A DNA stretch of 64,000 nt from assembly GCF_017104715.1 (NCBI RefSeq), contig NZ_JAAGPI010000037.1:1-64000 (forward strand), given 5' to 3'. This DNA comes from Burkholderia sp. Ac-20365. Lineage in GTDB: Bacteria; Pseudomonadota; Gammaproteobacteria; Burkholderiales; Burkholderiaceae. Of this stretch, positions 46,042 through 56,008 are shown piece by piece. The notes under the pieces are model-generated. The model had not been told where the DNA came from and made no database searches. It worked only from the letters and a program-made list of their open reading frames with translations. The position numbers and the translations under genes were made by a program. Every line of letters begins with the position of its first letter. Within the stretch, counting starts at the first letter, position 1.

Positions 46042-47709
46042 ATGCTCCGCCACCTTTCGATACGCGACTTCGTCATCGTCGCCGCGCTCGACCTCGAATT
46101 CGACAGCGGCTTTACGGTCTTCTCCGGCGAAACGGGCGCCGGCAAATCCATCCTCATCGACGCGCTCGCGCTGGCGCTCGGCGCCCGCGCCGATGCCAGC
46201 GTCGTGCGCACGGGCGAATCCCGCGCGGACATCACAGCCGAGTTCGAAACGCACCCGCTCGTCGACGCGTGGCTCGACGAACAGGCGCTTGCCGCGGACG
46301 AAACGGAGCACGGCAATATCGTGATGCTGCGCCGCGTGGTGGACGGCAATGGCCGCTCGCGGGCGTTCATCAACGGCACGGCGGCGACGCTCACGCAATT
46401 GCGCGAAGTCGGCGAAATGCTCGTCGACATTCACGGCCAGCACGCGCATCAACTGCTGATGCGGCCGGACGCGCAGCGTGAACTGTTCGACACGCATGCC
46501 GGTTTGCTCGACACGAAGGCAACCGTGACTCGCGCCTGGCGCGCCTGGCGCGACGCAGCGCAAGCCGTCGAAACGGCGCAGAGCAAGGACCGCGAACTGC
46601 AGCTCGAACGGGAGCGGCTCGCATGGCAGCTCACGGAACTCGACAAGCTGTCGCCTCAGCCCGGCGAATGGGAAGAGATCAACACCGAGCACCGGCGGCT
46701 GTCGCATTCGGCGAATCTGATCGACGGCGTGCAGGGTGCGCTGTCGGCGTTGTCCGAATCGGACGAAGCGATGCTGGGCCATCTTTCGTCGATCATTTCG
46801 AAAATACGTGATCTCGCCGAAATCGATCCCGAACTGAACGACGCGCTCGCCGCGCTCGAGCCTGCCGAAATCCAGCTGCAGGAAGCCGCGTATTCGCTGA
46901 GTCACTACGCACAGCGGCTGGAACTCGATCCCGACCGGCTCGCCCAGGTTGAAAAGCGTCTGGACGCGCTGCATTCGGCGGCCCGCAAGTTCCGGCTGCA
47001 ACCGGAAACCTTGCCGCAGGAGCATCAGGAACGCCGCGAACAGCTCGCCAAGCTCGATGCCGCCGCGGACCTCGACGCGCTGCGCGCCGTCGAGGCCAAG
47101 GCAAAAGACGCCTACATCGCCGAAGCGAAGGTGCTGTCAAAGGCTCGCACGAAAGCCGCGAAGGCGCTGGGCGCGGCGGTGACGACGGGCATGCAGGAGC
47201 TGTCGATGGCAGGCGGCAGCTTTGAGGTCGCGCTCGTGCCGTTGCCGGAAGGCGGCCCGCACGGCATGGAGCAGGTCGAATTCCGCGTCGCGGGCCACAA
47301 GGGCGTGCCGCTGCGGCCGCTAGCGAAAGTGGCCTCGGGCGGTGAACTCGCGCGTATCAGCCTCGCGCTTTCGGTGATCGCGAGCGCTGCCAGCCCGACG
47401 CCGACCTTGATCTTCGACGAAGTGGACACGGGCATCGGCGGCGGTGTCGCGGAAGTGGTCGGGCGTCTGCTCCATCAACTCGGCGAGCAACGTCAGGTGC
47501 TCTGCGTGACCCACTTGCCGCAGGTGGCCGCACGCGGCGATCACCACTTCCAGGTCGCGAAGAGCAGCAAGGGCAAGAGCGGCACGGTCAGCACGGTCAC
47601 GTCGCTGGACAAGTCCAGCCGCATCGAGGAAGTTGCGCGCATGCTGGGCGGCATCGAAATCACGCCCACCACGCGCAAGCACGCGAAGGAAATGCTCACG
47701 ACAGCGTGA
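46042..47709 (+). CDS. recN: DNA repair protein RecN
   Basis: SMC-like ATPase of 555 residues acting in double-strand-break repair. It starts MLRHLSIRDFVIVAALDLEF (ATG at 46042), Walker A is SGETGAGKSILIDALALALG, VDIHGQHAHQLL is the RecN-specific stretch, a coiled-coil arm occupies roughly residues 155-360, and the C-terminal part has the ABC signature ASGGELARISLAL and Walker B TLIFDEVDTGIGG, then VTHLPQVAARGDHHF. Transcription converges with glnE across a shared GC-rich hairpin. Confidence 0.97.
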   Translation: MLRHLSIRDFVIVAALDLEFDSGFTVFSGETGAGKSILIDALALALGARADASVVRTGESRADITAEFETHPLVDAWLDEQALAADETEHGNIVMLRRVVDGNGRSRAFINGTAATLTQLREVGEMLVDIHGQHAHQLLMRPDAQRELFDTHAGLLDTKATVTRAWRAWRDAAQAVETAQSKDRELQLERERLAWQLTELDKLSPQPGEWEEINTEHRRLSHSANLIDGVQGALSALSESDEAMLGHLSSIISKIRDLAEIDPELNDALAALEPAEIQLQEAAYSLSHYAQRLELDPDRLAQVEKRLDALHSAARKFRLQPETLPQEHQERREQLAKLDAAADLDALRAVEAKAKDAYIAEAKVLSKARTKAAKALGAAVTTGMQELSMAGGSFEVALVPLPEGGPHGMEQVEFRVAGHKGVPLRPLAKVASGGELARISLALSVIASAASPTPTLIFDEVDTGIGGGVAEVVGRLLHQLGEQRQVLCVTHLPQVAARGDHHFQVAKSSKGKSGTVSTVTSLDKSSRIEEVARMLGGIEITPTTRKHAKEMLTTA

Positions 47710-47718
47710 AGCGTTTCT

Positions 47719-47753
47719 AAAAACGCGGCGCGGGTGTCAACCTTCCGCGCCGC
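47719..47753 (-). terminator. intrinsic terminator of glnE
   Basis: Leftward GCGGCGCGG (47753-47745) pairs perfectly with CCGCGCCGC (47733-47725) and is followed by GTTTTT (47724-47719). It lies 13 bp after the glnE stop codon and just past the recN stop on the opposite strand. Confidence 0.8.
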
Positions 47754-47765
47754 CTCACAACAGGT

Positions 47766-50558
47766 TCACCCGAACACCCGCCGCCACAGCCGCAGCACCG
47801 CTTCGCGCTCTTTCTCGACGCTATGCGGTTCGACGCGCGCTTTTTCCATGCCGTCGAGCCGCAGCTTGTGCTGCAGCTTCCGGTACGTCCGGTAGGCCGC
47901 GCCCACGGTATCCGCCTCCTCACCGCTCATCAGCCCGAAGCGCGACACCTCGCGCAGCAGCGCGATATTGCCCGTGTTGCGGATCAGTTCAGGGTCACGC
48001 GCCGCGTGCAGCAGCACCCAGTACTGCACCGTGAACTCGATGTCGACCATGCCGCCACGATCGTGCTTCAGGTCGAACAGTTCGGTCCGGTTCGGGTGGC
48101 CTTCTTCCACGCGTCGCCGCATGTCGACGATCTCGGCAGAGAGTGACGCTGCCTCGCGCGGCGTCGTCAGCACCTGTTCGCGGATCGCCTCGAACTGTGC
48201 GCCGACAGCGGGATCGCCGGCGCAATAGCGGGCGCGCGTCAGCGCCTGGTGTTCCCAGACCCACGCCGTATTCGCAGCATCGCCCTCGCGCAGCTGATAA
48301 CGGCGAAACGCGTCGAAGTCCGTCACCAGCAAACCCGACTCGCCGTTCGGACGCAGCCGCAGGTCGACATCGAACAGCGTGCCCGCGCCTGTGGCCGTCG
48401 TGAGCCACGTGATCAGGCGGCGCGTGAAGGTTGCGTAGATATCGGACGCGTTGTCGTCCGTGTCGTCGTACAGAAAGATCAGATCGAGGTCCGACGCATA
48501 GCCGAGTTCCTTCCCGCCCAGCTTGCCGTACGCGATGATAGCGAACCGTGGCACCGGCCGATGGCGCTTGGACAGCTGGTTCCAGACGGCCTCGATGGTC
48601 ACGTCGAGCACCGCGTCGGCCAGTTCGGACAGTCGGTCGCTGACATGCTCGACACTCAGTTTGCCCGCCAGATCGATCAGCAGAATGCGGAACACTTCGG
48701 CCTGATGCGCGTGACGCAGCAAGTCCATCTGCTGCTCGACGCCGTCGGCGGCCGCGAGACGCGCGCGCAGCGTGCGCTTGAATTCCGGCCAGTCGAACGG
48801 ACTTGCCATCGCTTCGTCGTCGAGCAGTTCGTCGAGCAGTTGCGGATGGCGAATCAGATAACCCGCCGCCCAGCGCGACGCGCCCAGCACCGACAGCACG
48901 CGATGCAGCGCCTGCGGATACTCCGTCAGCAGCGCGAGATACGCGCCGCGCCGCCCGATCGCTTCGAGCAGATCAAAGAGGCGCACGAGAATGTCGCCGC
49001 GCCGCTCGGCGGGCTCCAGCGTCTGCGCCGCTTCGAGCGCACGCTGCGCAACGATGTCGAAACGCTCGCGGCTGCGCTCCGCAAGACCCGTATAGCGCGA
49101 CGACTGCCACACGGCCTTCAGCCGCGACAGCAGATCGGCGGGATGCTCGATGCCGAGTTCGACGAGGCGCGCAGCCAGTGCCTCATCGGCGCTATCGTCG
49201 GCGAGCGCGCTGCTCCAGACCCACACGGCCGCGCCGTCTTCGCGCGCGCCGCAGCCGCCCTGCCCGCTCACCTTGTCGGCGAAAATCTGGTCGAACTGCT
49301 GCTCGACCAGCTCGCGATACGTTTCGAGCTTCGCCATCAGCGACGCGTAGTCGTCGAAACCCATCGCCTTTGCGAGCAGCGCGCGCTCGGCGGGATCGAC
49401 GGGCATGGCGTGCGTCTGCGCGTCGTTCCGGTATTGCAGACGGTGTTCGAGGTCGCGCAGGAACAGATAGGCGCTCGTCAGATCGGCGCACACGCCCGGC
49501 GAAACCAGACCGCGCGCCGCCGCGTGGCGCAGCACGGCGAGCGTCGGCCGCACGCGAAAACCCGCGTCCTGCCCGCCGCGGATCAGCTGGAACACCTGCG
49601 CGCTGAACTCGATCTCGCGGATGCCGCCGCGCCCGAGCTTGATATCGTCGGCCTTGTCGGGGCGCATCGACGCGCGCCGCTGCGCTTCCTGGCGAATCTG
49701 CAGATGCAGCGAACGGATCGCGCTGATGACGCCGAAATCGAGATAGCGCCGGTAGATGAACGGCTTGACGATGGCATCGAGCTGCTTCGAGAGCCGGCGC
49801 GCCGAATCGCTGTCGTGCTCGGAAACGAGCCGGCCCTTGATCCACGCATAGCGCTCCCACTCGCGGCCCTGCACGTAAAAATATTCTTCGAGCATGCCGA
49901 GACTACACACGAGCGGCCCCGAATCGCCGTTCGGCCGCAGTCGCATATCGACGCGAAACACATATCCGTCCGCGGTCACCTCGGCAAGCGCCGCGATCAG
50001 CCGCTTGCCGAGACGCGTGAAGAAATCCTGCGTGGCAATCGACGCGCGCTGGCCGCCCGTGGTCTCGCCGTCATCTTCATAGACAAAGATCAGGTCGATA
50101 TCCGACGACACGTTCAGCTCGCGCCCGCCCAGCTTGCCCATGCCGACCACGCCCAGCGACAACCGCTCGCCCTGTGAACCGCGCGGCTCGCCGTAGAGCG
50201 CTTCGAGATCGGCGCTGACCACGGCCATCGCCCGCTGGACGGTCGCTTCCGCCAGATCGGTCATCGTGCCCGTCACCTCGGCCACGTCGGCCGCCCGTGA
50301 CAGGTCGCGCTCCATCACGGCGCAAAACACTTCAGTGCGCAGCTGTCGCAACGCCTTTTTCAATGCTTCTTCGGAAATATGCGCATCGGGCGACGCGCGC
50401 AAGCCGTCGATCAACGCGTCGAGCCGTTCGTCGATGCGCTCGCGCGTGATCGGTGCCGCCGCCAGCGCCGCGACGCGCGGCGCGAGGCCGGCATGTGCCG
50501 CATAGGCGCGGGACGCATAAAGTGAATAGCTGGAACTCAACAAAGATAGTTCGGTCAT
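47766..50558 (-). CDS. glnE: bifunctional glutamine synthetase adenylyltransferase/deadenylase
   Basis: Adds or removes AMP on glutamine synthetase in response to PII and glutamine. It is 930 residues, near the family norm. Two nucleotidyltransferase domains are visible: SLGVVGMGKLGGRELNVSSDIDLIFVYE in the first half (deadenylase) and AIIAYGKLGGKELGYASDLDLIFLYDD in the second (adenylase), each with the catalytic DxD. The ATG at 50558 (MTELSLLSSSY) is preferred; the frame is open to 50657 without similarity. It is divergent from yhdP. Confidence 0.96.
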   Translation of the reverse strand: MTELSLLSSSYSLYASRAYAAHAGLAPRVAALAAAPITRERIDERLDALIDGLRASPDAHISEEALKKALRQLRTEVFCAVMERDLSRAADVAEVTGTMTDLAEATVQRAMAVVSADLEALYGEPRGSQGERLSLGVVGMGKLGGRELNVSSDIDLIFVYEDDGETTGGQRASIATQDFFTRLGKRLIAALAEVTADGYVFRVDMRLRPNGDSGPLVCSLGMLEEYFYVQGREWERYAWIKGRLVSEHDSDSARRLSKQLDAIVKPFIYRRYLDFGVISAIRSLHLQIRQEAQRRASMRPDKADDIKLGRGGIREIEFSAQVFQLIRGGQDAGFRVRPTLAVLRHAAARGLVSPGVCADLTSAYLFLRDLEHRLQYRNDAQTHAMPVDPAERALLAKAMGFDDYASLMAKLETYRELVEQQFDQIFADKVSGQGGCGAREDGAAVWVWSSALADDSADEALAARLVELGIEHPADLLSRLKAVWQSSRYTGLAERSRERFDIVAQRALEAAQTLEPAERRGDILVRLFDLLEAIGRRGAYLALLTEYPQALHRVLSVLGASRWAAGYLIRHPQLLDELLDDEAMASPFDWPEFKRTLRARLAAADGVEQQMDLLRHAHQAEVFRILLIDLAGKLSVEHVSDRLSELADAVLDVTIEAVWNQLSKRHRPVPRFAIIAYGKLGGKELGYASDLDLIFLYDDTDDNASDIYATFTRRLITWLTTATGAGTLFDVDLRLRPNGESGLLVTDFDAFRRYQLREGDAANTAWVWEHQALTRARYCAGDPAVGAQFEAIREQVLTTPREAASLSAEIVDMRRRVEEGHPNRTELFDLKHDRGGMVDIEFTVQYWVLLHAARDPELIRNTGNIALLREVSRFGLMSGEEADTVGAAYRTYRKLQHKLRLDGMEKARVEPHSVEKEREAVLRLWRRVFG

Positions 50559-50744
50559 CAAAGATCTGGCTCGCTCGTTGCTTGAATCCTGCGTCGGGCC
50601 ATCGCAGCCAATGCCTGCGCAAGCTGCCAAAAACCCCGTGTGGCCTTGTCCACACAAGCCGTACCATAGGTTCGTGGCTGCTGGCCCGTGTGATACATTT
50701 CGTCGTTAGACCGCAAAACTACCATACGCCTACCCCGTCGCAGC

Positions 50745-53700
50745 ATGTCCGAGCGAAACTCATCCGCCGACCCGCACGAAGCCGGACGCGTCAAGCCCGT
50801 AGGCGGAAGCGATCATGCGGTGCTGCGCCACACGCTGCGCGTCGTGCTCGGCATCGCGCTGTTCCTGTACTTCGTCGTCGTACTGGCCGTACTCGGCCTG
50901 CGCTATGTCGTGCTGCCGCAAGCCGACTCGTTCCGGCCGAAGATCGAAGCAGCCGTTTCGGAAAAAATCCACGCCCAGTTCAGGATCGGCAAGATCGCGC
51001 CGCACTGGACGGGCTTCCAGCCGGGCCTCGAAGTCACCGACGTCACCATCACCAATCGCGACGGCAAGGTCGCGTTGAACATTCCGCATGCGAGCGCAAC
51101 CGTCTCGTGGTCGTCCGTCTGGAAGCTCGCGCCGATCCTGTCGAGCGTGATCGTCGACAAGCCGGATCTGCTGATCGAGCGGGAAACGGATGGCTCGCTG
51201 TCGGTTGCGGGCGTGATGGTGCCGACCACGCATTCCGGCAACGACACGTTCAGCACGTGGCTCTTGCGCCAGGAAGCGATGATCCTGCGCGGCGGCACGC
51301 TGCGCTGGCACGACACGCGCCGCGACGCGCCCGAAATCGCGCTGCAGAACATCCGTCTCGCGATTCTGAGCGACGGCTACGATCACCGGCTCGCGCTGCA
51401 GGCGCCGCCTGATGGCAAAGTTCTGTTCGGCTCGCTCGACTTCCGCGCGCACTTCCGGCACGCGCGCCTCTCGGCGATGGGCAAGCCGATCAACTGGACA
51501 GGCGAAGCGTATGTGTCGACAGGCACCGTCGATCTGCCGATGCTCGCCCGTTACATGGACTTCCCGATCGAAACCTACGCGGGCCGCATCGACAACAAGA
51601 TCTGGCTGCAATTCACACAGGGCCGCGTTCGCTCGGCGTCGGGCGAGCTGTCGGGCAGCAACATCGCGCTGCGTGTGAAGCCGACCCAGCCGAAACTCGA
51701 CGTGCCCGTCGCGAGCTTCTCCTGGGCTGTCGCGCACGACGGCGACGAGTGGACGCTCGACCTCAACAACCTGCGCGCCGAACTCGGCCAGCCGCCGCTC
51801 GACGACGGCACGCCCGTCGCCCGCATTCTGGCGCTGCACACGCTGTCGAGCCGCTACCGGATGCCGAGCATCCAGCACGGCCAGTTGCTGAGCATTTCCG
51901 GCGATCGCGTCGATCTCGGCATCCTCGGGGAATTCAGCCGCGCGCTGCCGCTGCCGAAGCGGCTCCTGAACGGTCTCGTGCGCTTCAATCCGCGCGGCCT
52001 CGTGGCGAACTACACGATCGAGGTCGAGCGCGGCAAGCCCGATTCGGGCGAAGCGGCCACCGAGCATCGCGAGCCGGGCGCCGAGCCGATCATCCGCTAC
52101 CGCTTCAAGGGCGATCTGCAGGGCATCAGCGTCGCCGCGCAGGAACCGCCGCCGGGACTGACGGCGCGCGGCCACCCGCGCGCGGGTATTCCGGGCGTAG
52201 AAAACCTGTGGGGAAGCGTCGATGCCGACGAGAAACACGGCTCGATTTCCATCGACACAGCCAACGCGGCGCTAACGCTGCCGGGCGTGTTCGACGATCC
52301 GCGCCTCACGTTCGACCACTTGAGCGGCAAAGGCACGTGGACGATCGGATCCACCATCGAGCCGGGCCAGATTCACAAGGCGTTCAAGGTCGACGTGACG
52401 GAGCTGAAGGTATCGAACGCGGATACGGCGGCGAAGGCGACCGCCAGCTATTCGAACGTCGGCAGCGGACGCGGCGCGCTCGATCTGAAAGCCGATTTCG
52501 AACGCGCGCAGGTCACGCGCATCACGCGCTATCTGCCGACCAGCATCAGCGAGAAGCTGCGCATCTATCTGACTCACGGCTTGCAGGCGGGCATCTCGCG
52601 CGGCGGCACGATCGAGATTCACGGCAATCTTGAGAAATTCCCCTACTCGCGCGACCCGAGCGCGGGCGTCTTCAAGATCATCGCGCCGTTCAAGGGCGGG
52701 CGCTTCGATCCGTCGCCGTATCCGCCGCGCACGATGAAAAACGGCACGCCGAACGTGTGGCCGGCGTTCGACGGTATCGACGGCACGTTCCAGCTGAAGG
52801 AGAACCTGCTGCGCTTCGACGTCGACCGCGCGCATTACAAGGGCGTCGCGATGCGCAAGGTGACGGGCAAGATCGACGATCTCGGCAACCGGGCGTCGAG
52901 CCTCATCATTACGGGCGACGGCCACGGGCCGCTCGCCGACATGCTCGACTATGTGAACAACAGCGCGCTCGGCGGGCTGGCGAAGCATCAGACCGAAAAG
53001 ATTCACGCCGACGGGCCCGCCACGCTCGCGCTCAAACTGACCGTGCCGCGCAATCCGCCCACGCCGCCGGGCGTGACGCCGCCGAAAGTGCGCGTCTCGG
53101 TGGAAGGATCGCTTGCGTTCGAGAACGATCGCCTCGAAGTGGACAACGTGCCGCCCGTGTCCCAACTACGCGGGAAGGTGCGCTTCACCGAGCGCACCGC
53201 GCAGGTCGACGGGCTGTCGGCGCAGTTCATGGGCGGCGACCTCCACGCGAAAGGCGGCCTGAATGACAAAGGCACCTACGCGCTCGACGTGTCCGGCCAG
53301 CTCGCCGTCGATGCCGCGCGCGGCCTGAATCTGCGTGGCCTGCCCGCGCAGGTGCTGACGCGCATGAACGGCAGCGCGCCTTACGACATCAGCGTGCACG
53401 GCGCGCGTGGCAGGCTCCCCGACGTAGCGATTCACTCGGACCTGACCGGGCTCGCGCTCAACTTCCCCGCGCCGTTCAACAAGCCGGTCGGCACCCCGAT
53501 GCCGCTCGATTTCACGTTCCGTCCGACCATCGGAAACGGCGACAGCAGCGCGGACGCGAGCAGCAGCGACAGCGGCGTGCAACGCGCCGACCTCACGTTC
53601 GGCCCGATCGCCGCGACCTATCTGCTCAAACACACGCCCGGCCAGCCGCCCGAAGTCCTGCGCGGCGCGATCGGCGTGAACCGGACCACGGATCTGCCGT

Positions 53701-54980
53701 CCGAAGGCGTGATCGCCGCCGTCGACATCGACTCGCTCGACGCCGACGCGTGGCGCGCCCTCTTCCTGCAGATGCGCAAGGCCAACGAAGGCGTCGCGCC
53801 CGTGCCGCCCAGCGAGACCGCCGCGCAGTTCATGCCGAACCGCTTCGCCATCCATATCGGCACGCTGACGCTGCTCAAGCGCCACTGGGAAAGCGTGGTG
53901 GTCGGAGCTTCGCACTACGACCGCCAGTGGCAGGCCAATATCGCGTCGAACCAGGTGTCGGGGCACGTCTCGTGGCTGCCGGGCGCGCAACCGGGATCGC
54001 CCGGCACGCTGCAGGCGCGGCTCGCGCGGCTGGTGATTCCGTCGGCGACCGAAAACGATCTGCTCGGCCCGGCGATCAACCAGCCGGCGCAGAACATTCC
54101 GTCGATCGATCTCGTCGTCAACGAACTGATCGTGCGCGAGCGAAACGTCGGCAAGCTCGAAGTCGACGCGCATAACTTCGAGGACAACGGCACGCCCGTC
54201 TGGCAACTCGATTCGCTCGAAATCACCAATCCTGCCGCCGTCCTCAAGGCGACGGCGAACTGGCGCACGGGCCGCAACTACGGACCGAACCAGGACGACG
54301 AAGCCGAACGCAGCACCGAGGTCGATTTCAAGCTCGACATCAAGGACGCAGGCCTGCTGCTCGAACGCGCGGGCCTGCCGCGCACGCTGAAGGCGGGCGA
54401 AGGCTCGCTGTCGGGCACGCTCGGCTGGCAAGGCGGCCCGACCCGGCCCGACAAGCCGACGCTCAACGGCAAGCTCGCCGTCGATCTGCGGCACGGACAG
54501 ATTCTCAAGGTCGATCCGGGCGTCGCGAAACTGCTCGGCGTGTTGAGCCTGCAAAGCCTCGCACGCTACGCGACGATGAATTTCCGCGACGTCATCGGGG
54601 AAGGTCTGCCGTTCGAGCACGTCACGGGTACGGCGCAGGTGGTAAACGGCATCGGCTCGACTGACAACTTCGAACTGGTGACGGCGCCCGCGCGGGCCAA
54701 CATGAAAGGCACCGTCGATCTGACCAACGAAACGCAGAACCTGAACGTGCATATCGTGCCGACCGTCAGTGCCGGCGCGGGCGTGGTCGCGGCGGCCATC
54801 ATCAATCCGCTGCTCGGCCTCGCTGCGCTGGTCGGCGATTACGCGCTGTCGCACTCGATCGAGCATGCATTCGCCCGTGACTACTCGATCACGGGCTCGT
54901 GGGCCAAGCCGCACGTCGAGCGGGTCCACGGAGATAGCGGTAATATGAACGCGCCGGCCGCCATCGCCACGCCGAACTGA
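50745..54980 (+). CDS. yhdP: YhdP family AsmA-like protein
   Basis: A very long envelope protein of 1411 residues. A single N-terminal membrane segment (about residues 30-55; VVLGIALFLYFVVVLAVLGL) is followed by a periplasmic beta-rich body of the DUF3971/AsmA-C type, ending with GVLSLQSLARYATMNFRDVIGEGLPFEHVTG and a second hydrophobic stretch (AGAGVVAAAIINPLLGLAALVGDYAL). YhdP, TamB and YdbH are proposed bridges for phospholipid movement from inner to outer membrane. The ATG at 50745 is the first codon before the membrane segment. The nitrilase and tldD genes follow, a conserved order. Confidence 0.9.
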   Translation: MSERNSSADPHEAGRVKPVGGSDHAVLRHTLRVVLGIALFLYFVVVLAVLGLRYVVLPQADSFRPKIEAAVSEKIHAQFRIGKIAPHWTGFQPGLEVTDVTITNRDGKVALNIPHASATVSWSSVWKLAPILSSVIVDKPDLLIERETDGSLSVAGVMVPTTHSGNDTFSTWLLRQEAMILRGGTLRWHDTRRDAPEIALQNIRLAILSDGYDHRLALQAPPDGKVLFGSLDFRAHFRHARLSAMGKPINWTGEAYVSTGTVDLPMLARYMDFPIETYAGRIDNKIWLQFTQGRVRSASGELSGSNIALRVKPTQPKLDVPVASFSWAVAHDGDEWTLDLNNLRAELGQPPLDDGTPVARILALHTLSSRYRMPSIQHGQLLSISGDRVDLGILGEFSRALPLPKRLLNGLVRFNPRGLVANYTIEVERGKPDSGEAATEHREPGAEPIIRYRFKGDLQGISVAAQEPPPGLTARGHPRAGIPGVENLWGSVDADEKHGSISIDTANAALTLPGVFDDPRLTFDHLSGKGTWTIGSTIEPGQIHKAFKVDVTELKVSNADTAAKATASYSNVGSGRGALDLKADFERAQVTRITRYLPTSISEKLRIYLTHGLQAGISRGGTIEIHGNLEKFPYSRDPSAGVFKIIAPFKGGRFDPSPYPPRTMKNGTPNVWPAFDGIDGTFQLKENLLRFDVDRAHYKGVAMRKVTGKIDDLGNRASSLIITGDGHGPLADMLDYVNNSALGGLAKHQTEKIHADGPATLALKLTVPRNPPTPPGVTPPKVRVSVEGSLAFENDRLEVDNVPPVSQLRGKVRFTERTAQVDGLSAQFMGGDLHAKGGLNDKGTYALDVSGQLAVDAARGLNLRGLPAQVLTRMNGSAPYDISVHGARGRLPDVAIHSDLTGLALNFPAPFNKPVGTPMPLDFTFRPTIGNGDSSADASSSDSGVQRADLTFGPIAATYLLKHTPGQPPEVLRGAIGVNRTTDLPSEGVIAAVDIDSLDADAWRALFLQMRKANEGVAPVPPSETAAQFMPNRFAIHIGTLTLLKRHWESVVVGASHYDRQWQANIASNQVSGHVSWLPGAQPGSPGTLQARLARLVIPSATENDLLGPAINQPAQNIPSIDLVVNELIVRERNVGKLEVDAHNFEDNGTPVWQLDSLEITNPAAVLKATANWRTGRNYGPNQDDEAERSTEVDFKLDIKDAGLLLERAGLPRTLKAGEGSLSGTLGWQGGPTRPDKPTLNGKLAVDLRHGQILKVDPGVAKLLGVLSLQSLARYATMNFRDVIGEGLPFEHVTGTAQVVNGIGSTDNFELVTAPARANMKGTVDLTNETQNLNVHIVPTVSAGAGVVAAAIINPLLGLAALVGDYALSHSIEHAFARDYSITGSWAKPHVERVHGDSGNMNAPAAIATPN

Positions 54981-55061
54981 GGGCCGGACCGGGCGCCCGG
55001 TTTCTGCCCGAGCCGGCGTCCGCTGTCCGCACTGCCCCTTGCAGGAGTTTTTCGAACGCCT

Positions 55062-55910
55062 ATGAGCGACCTGAACACGCAGTCCGCGAAGTCCCCTCCT
55101 CACGCTGGTCCTTTCCGCGTCGCCGCGCTGCAGATGGTGAGCACGCCCGAGCGCGACCGTAATCTCGCCGATGCCGAAACCCTGATCGCGCAAGCCGCCG
55201 CCGACGGCGCGCAGCTCGTCCTGCTGCCCGAGTATTTCTGCTTCATGGGCTTCAAGGACACAGACAAGCTCACTGTGCGCGAAACCTATGGCGACGGCCC
55301 GATCCAGCGCTTTCTCGCCGACGCCGCGCGCCGGCACAAGGTCTGGGTGATCGGCGGCACGCTGCCCTTGCAAGCGCCTGAAGAAGGCCGCGTGCTGAAC
55401 ACGACGCTCGTGTTCGACCCGCAGGGCAACGAAGCGGCGCGCTACGACAAGATCCACCTGTTCAACTTCGAGAAAGGCGAGGAATCGTTCGACGAGGCCC
55501 GCACGATCCGCCCCGGCGACACCGTGCGCACGTTCGAGGCGCCGTTCGGGCGCGTGGGCCTGTCCGTCTGCTACGATCTACGCTTTCCCGAGCTGTACCG
55601 GCGCATGGGCGACTGCGCGCTGATCGTCGTGCCGTCTGCATTCACGTACACGACGGGCCGCGCGCACTGGGAAACGTTGCTGCGCGCGCGGGCTGTCGAG
55701 AACCAGTGTTACGTGCTCGCGGCCGCGCAGGGCGGCAAGCACGAGAATGGCCGGCGCACCTGGGGCCACAGCATCCTGATCGACCCGTGGGGCGAAATCA
55801 TCGACGTGCGCGGCGAAGGCGCGGGCGTCGTCGCGGGCAATATCGAGCGCGCACGTATCGACGAAGTCCGGCAGAGCTTGCCGGCCTGGCGTCACCGCGT
55901 GCTGAGCTGA
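55062..55910 (+). CDS. carbon-nitrogen hydrolase (nitrilase superfamily; probable Nit1-type amidase)
   Basis: A 282-residue amidase. The Glu-Lys-Cys triad is visible in LLPEYFCFMG, KIHLFNFEKGEESF and VGLSVCYDLRFPELYR. RARAVENQCYVLAAAQGGKHENGRRTWGHS and DPWGE are typical of the Nit1/NitFhit branch, whose members act as deaminated-glutathione amidases; that substrate is an inference. The ATG at 55062 has GCAGGAG some 15 bases upstream. It lies between yhdP and tldD, all rightward. Confidence 0.9.
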   Translation: MSDLNTQSAKSPPHAGPFRVAALQMVSTPERDRNLADAETLIAQAAADGAQLVLLPEYFCFMGFKDTDKLTVRETYGDGPIQRFLADAARRHKVWVIGGTLPLQAPEEGRVLNTTLVFDPQGNEAARYDKIHLFNFEKGEESFDEARTIRPGDTVRTFEAPFGRVGLSVCYDLRFPELYRRMGDCALIVVPSAFTYTTGRAHWETLLRARAVENQCYVLAAAQGGKHENGRRTWGHSILIDPWGEIIDVRGEGAGVVAGNIERARIDEVRQSLPAWRHRVLS

Positions 55911-56008
55911 TTACGTTTGACCTGAAATGCACGTATTGAAAGTGCCGCCGACGTCACCCATCTGACAGGCGTGCACTCACCGAATACCCTGAATCGAGCG
56001 AACTTCGC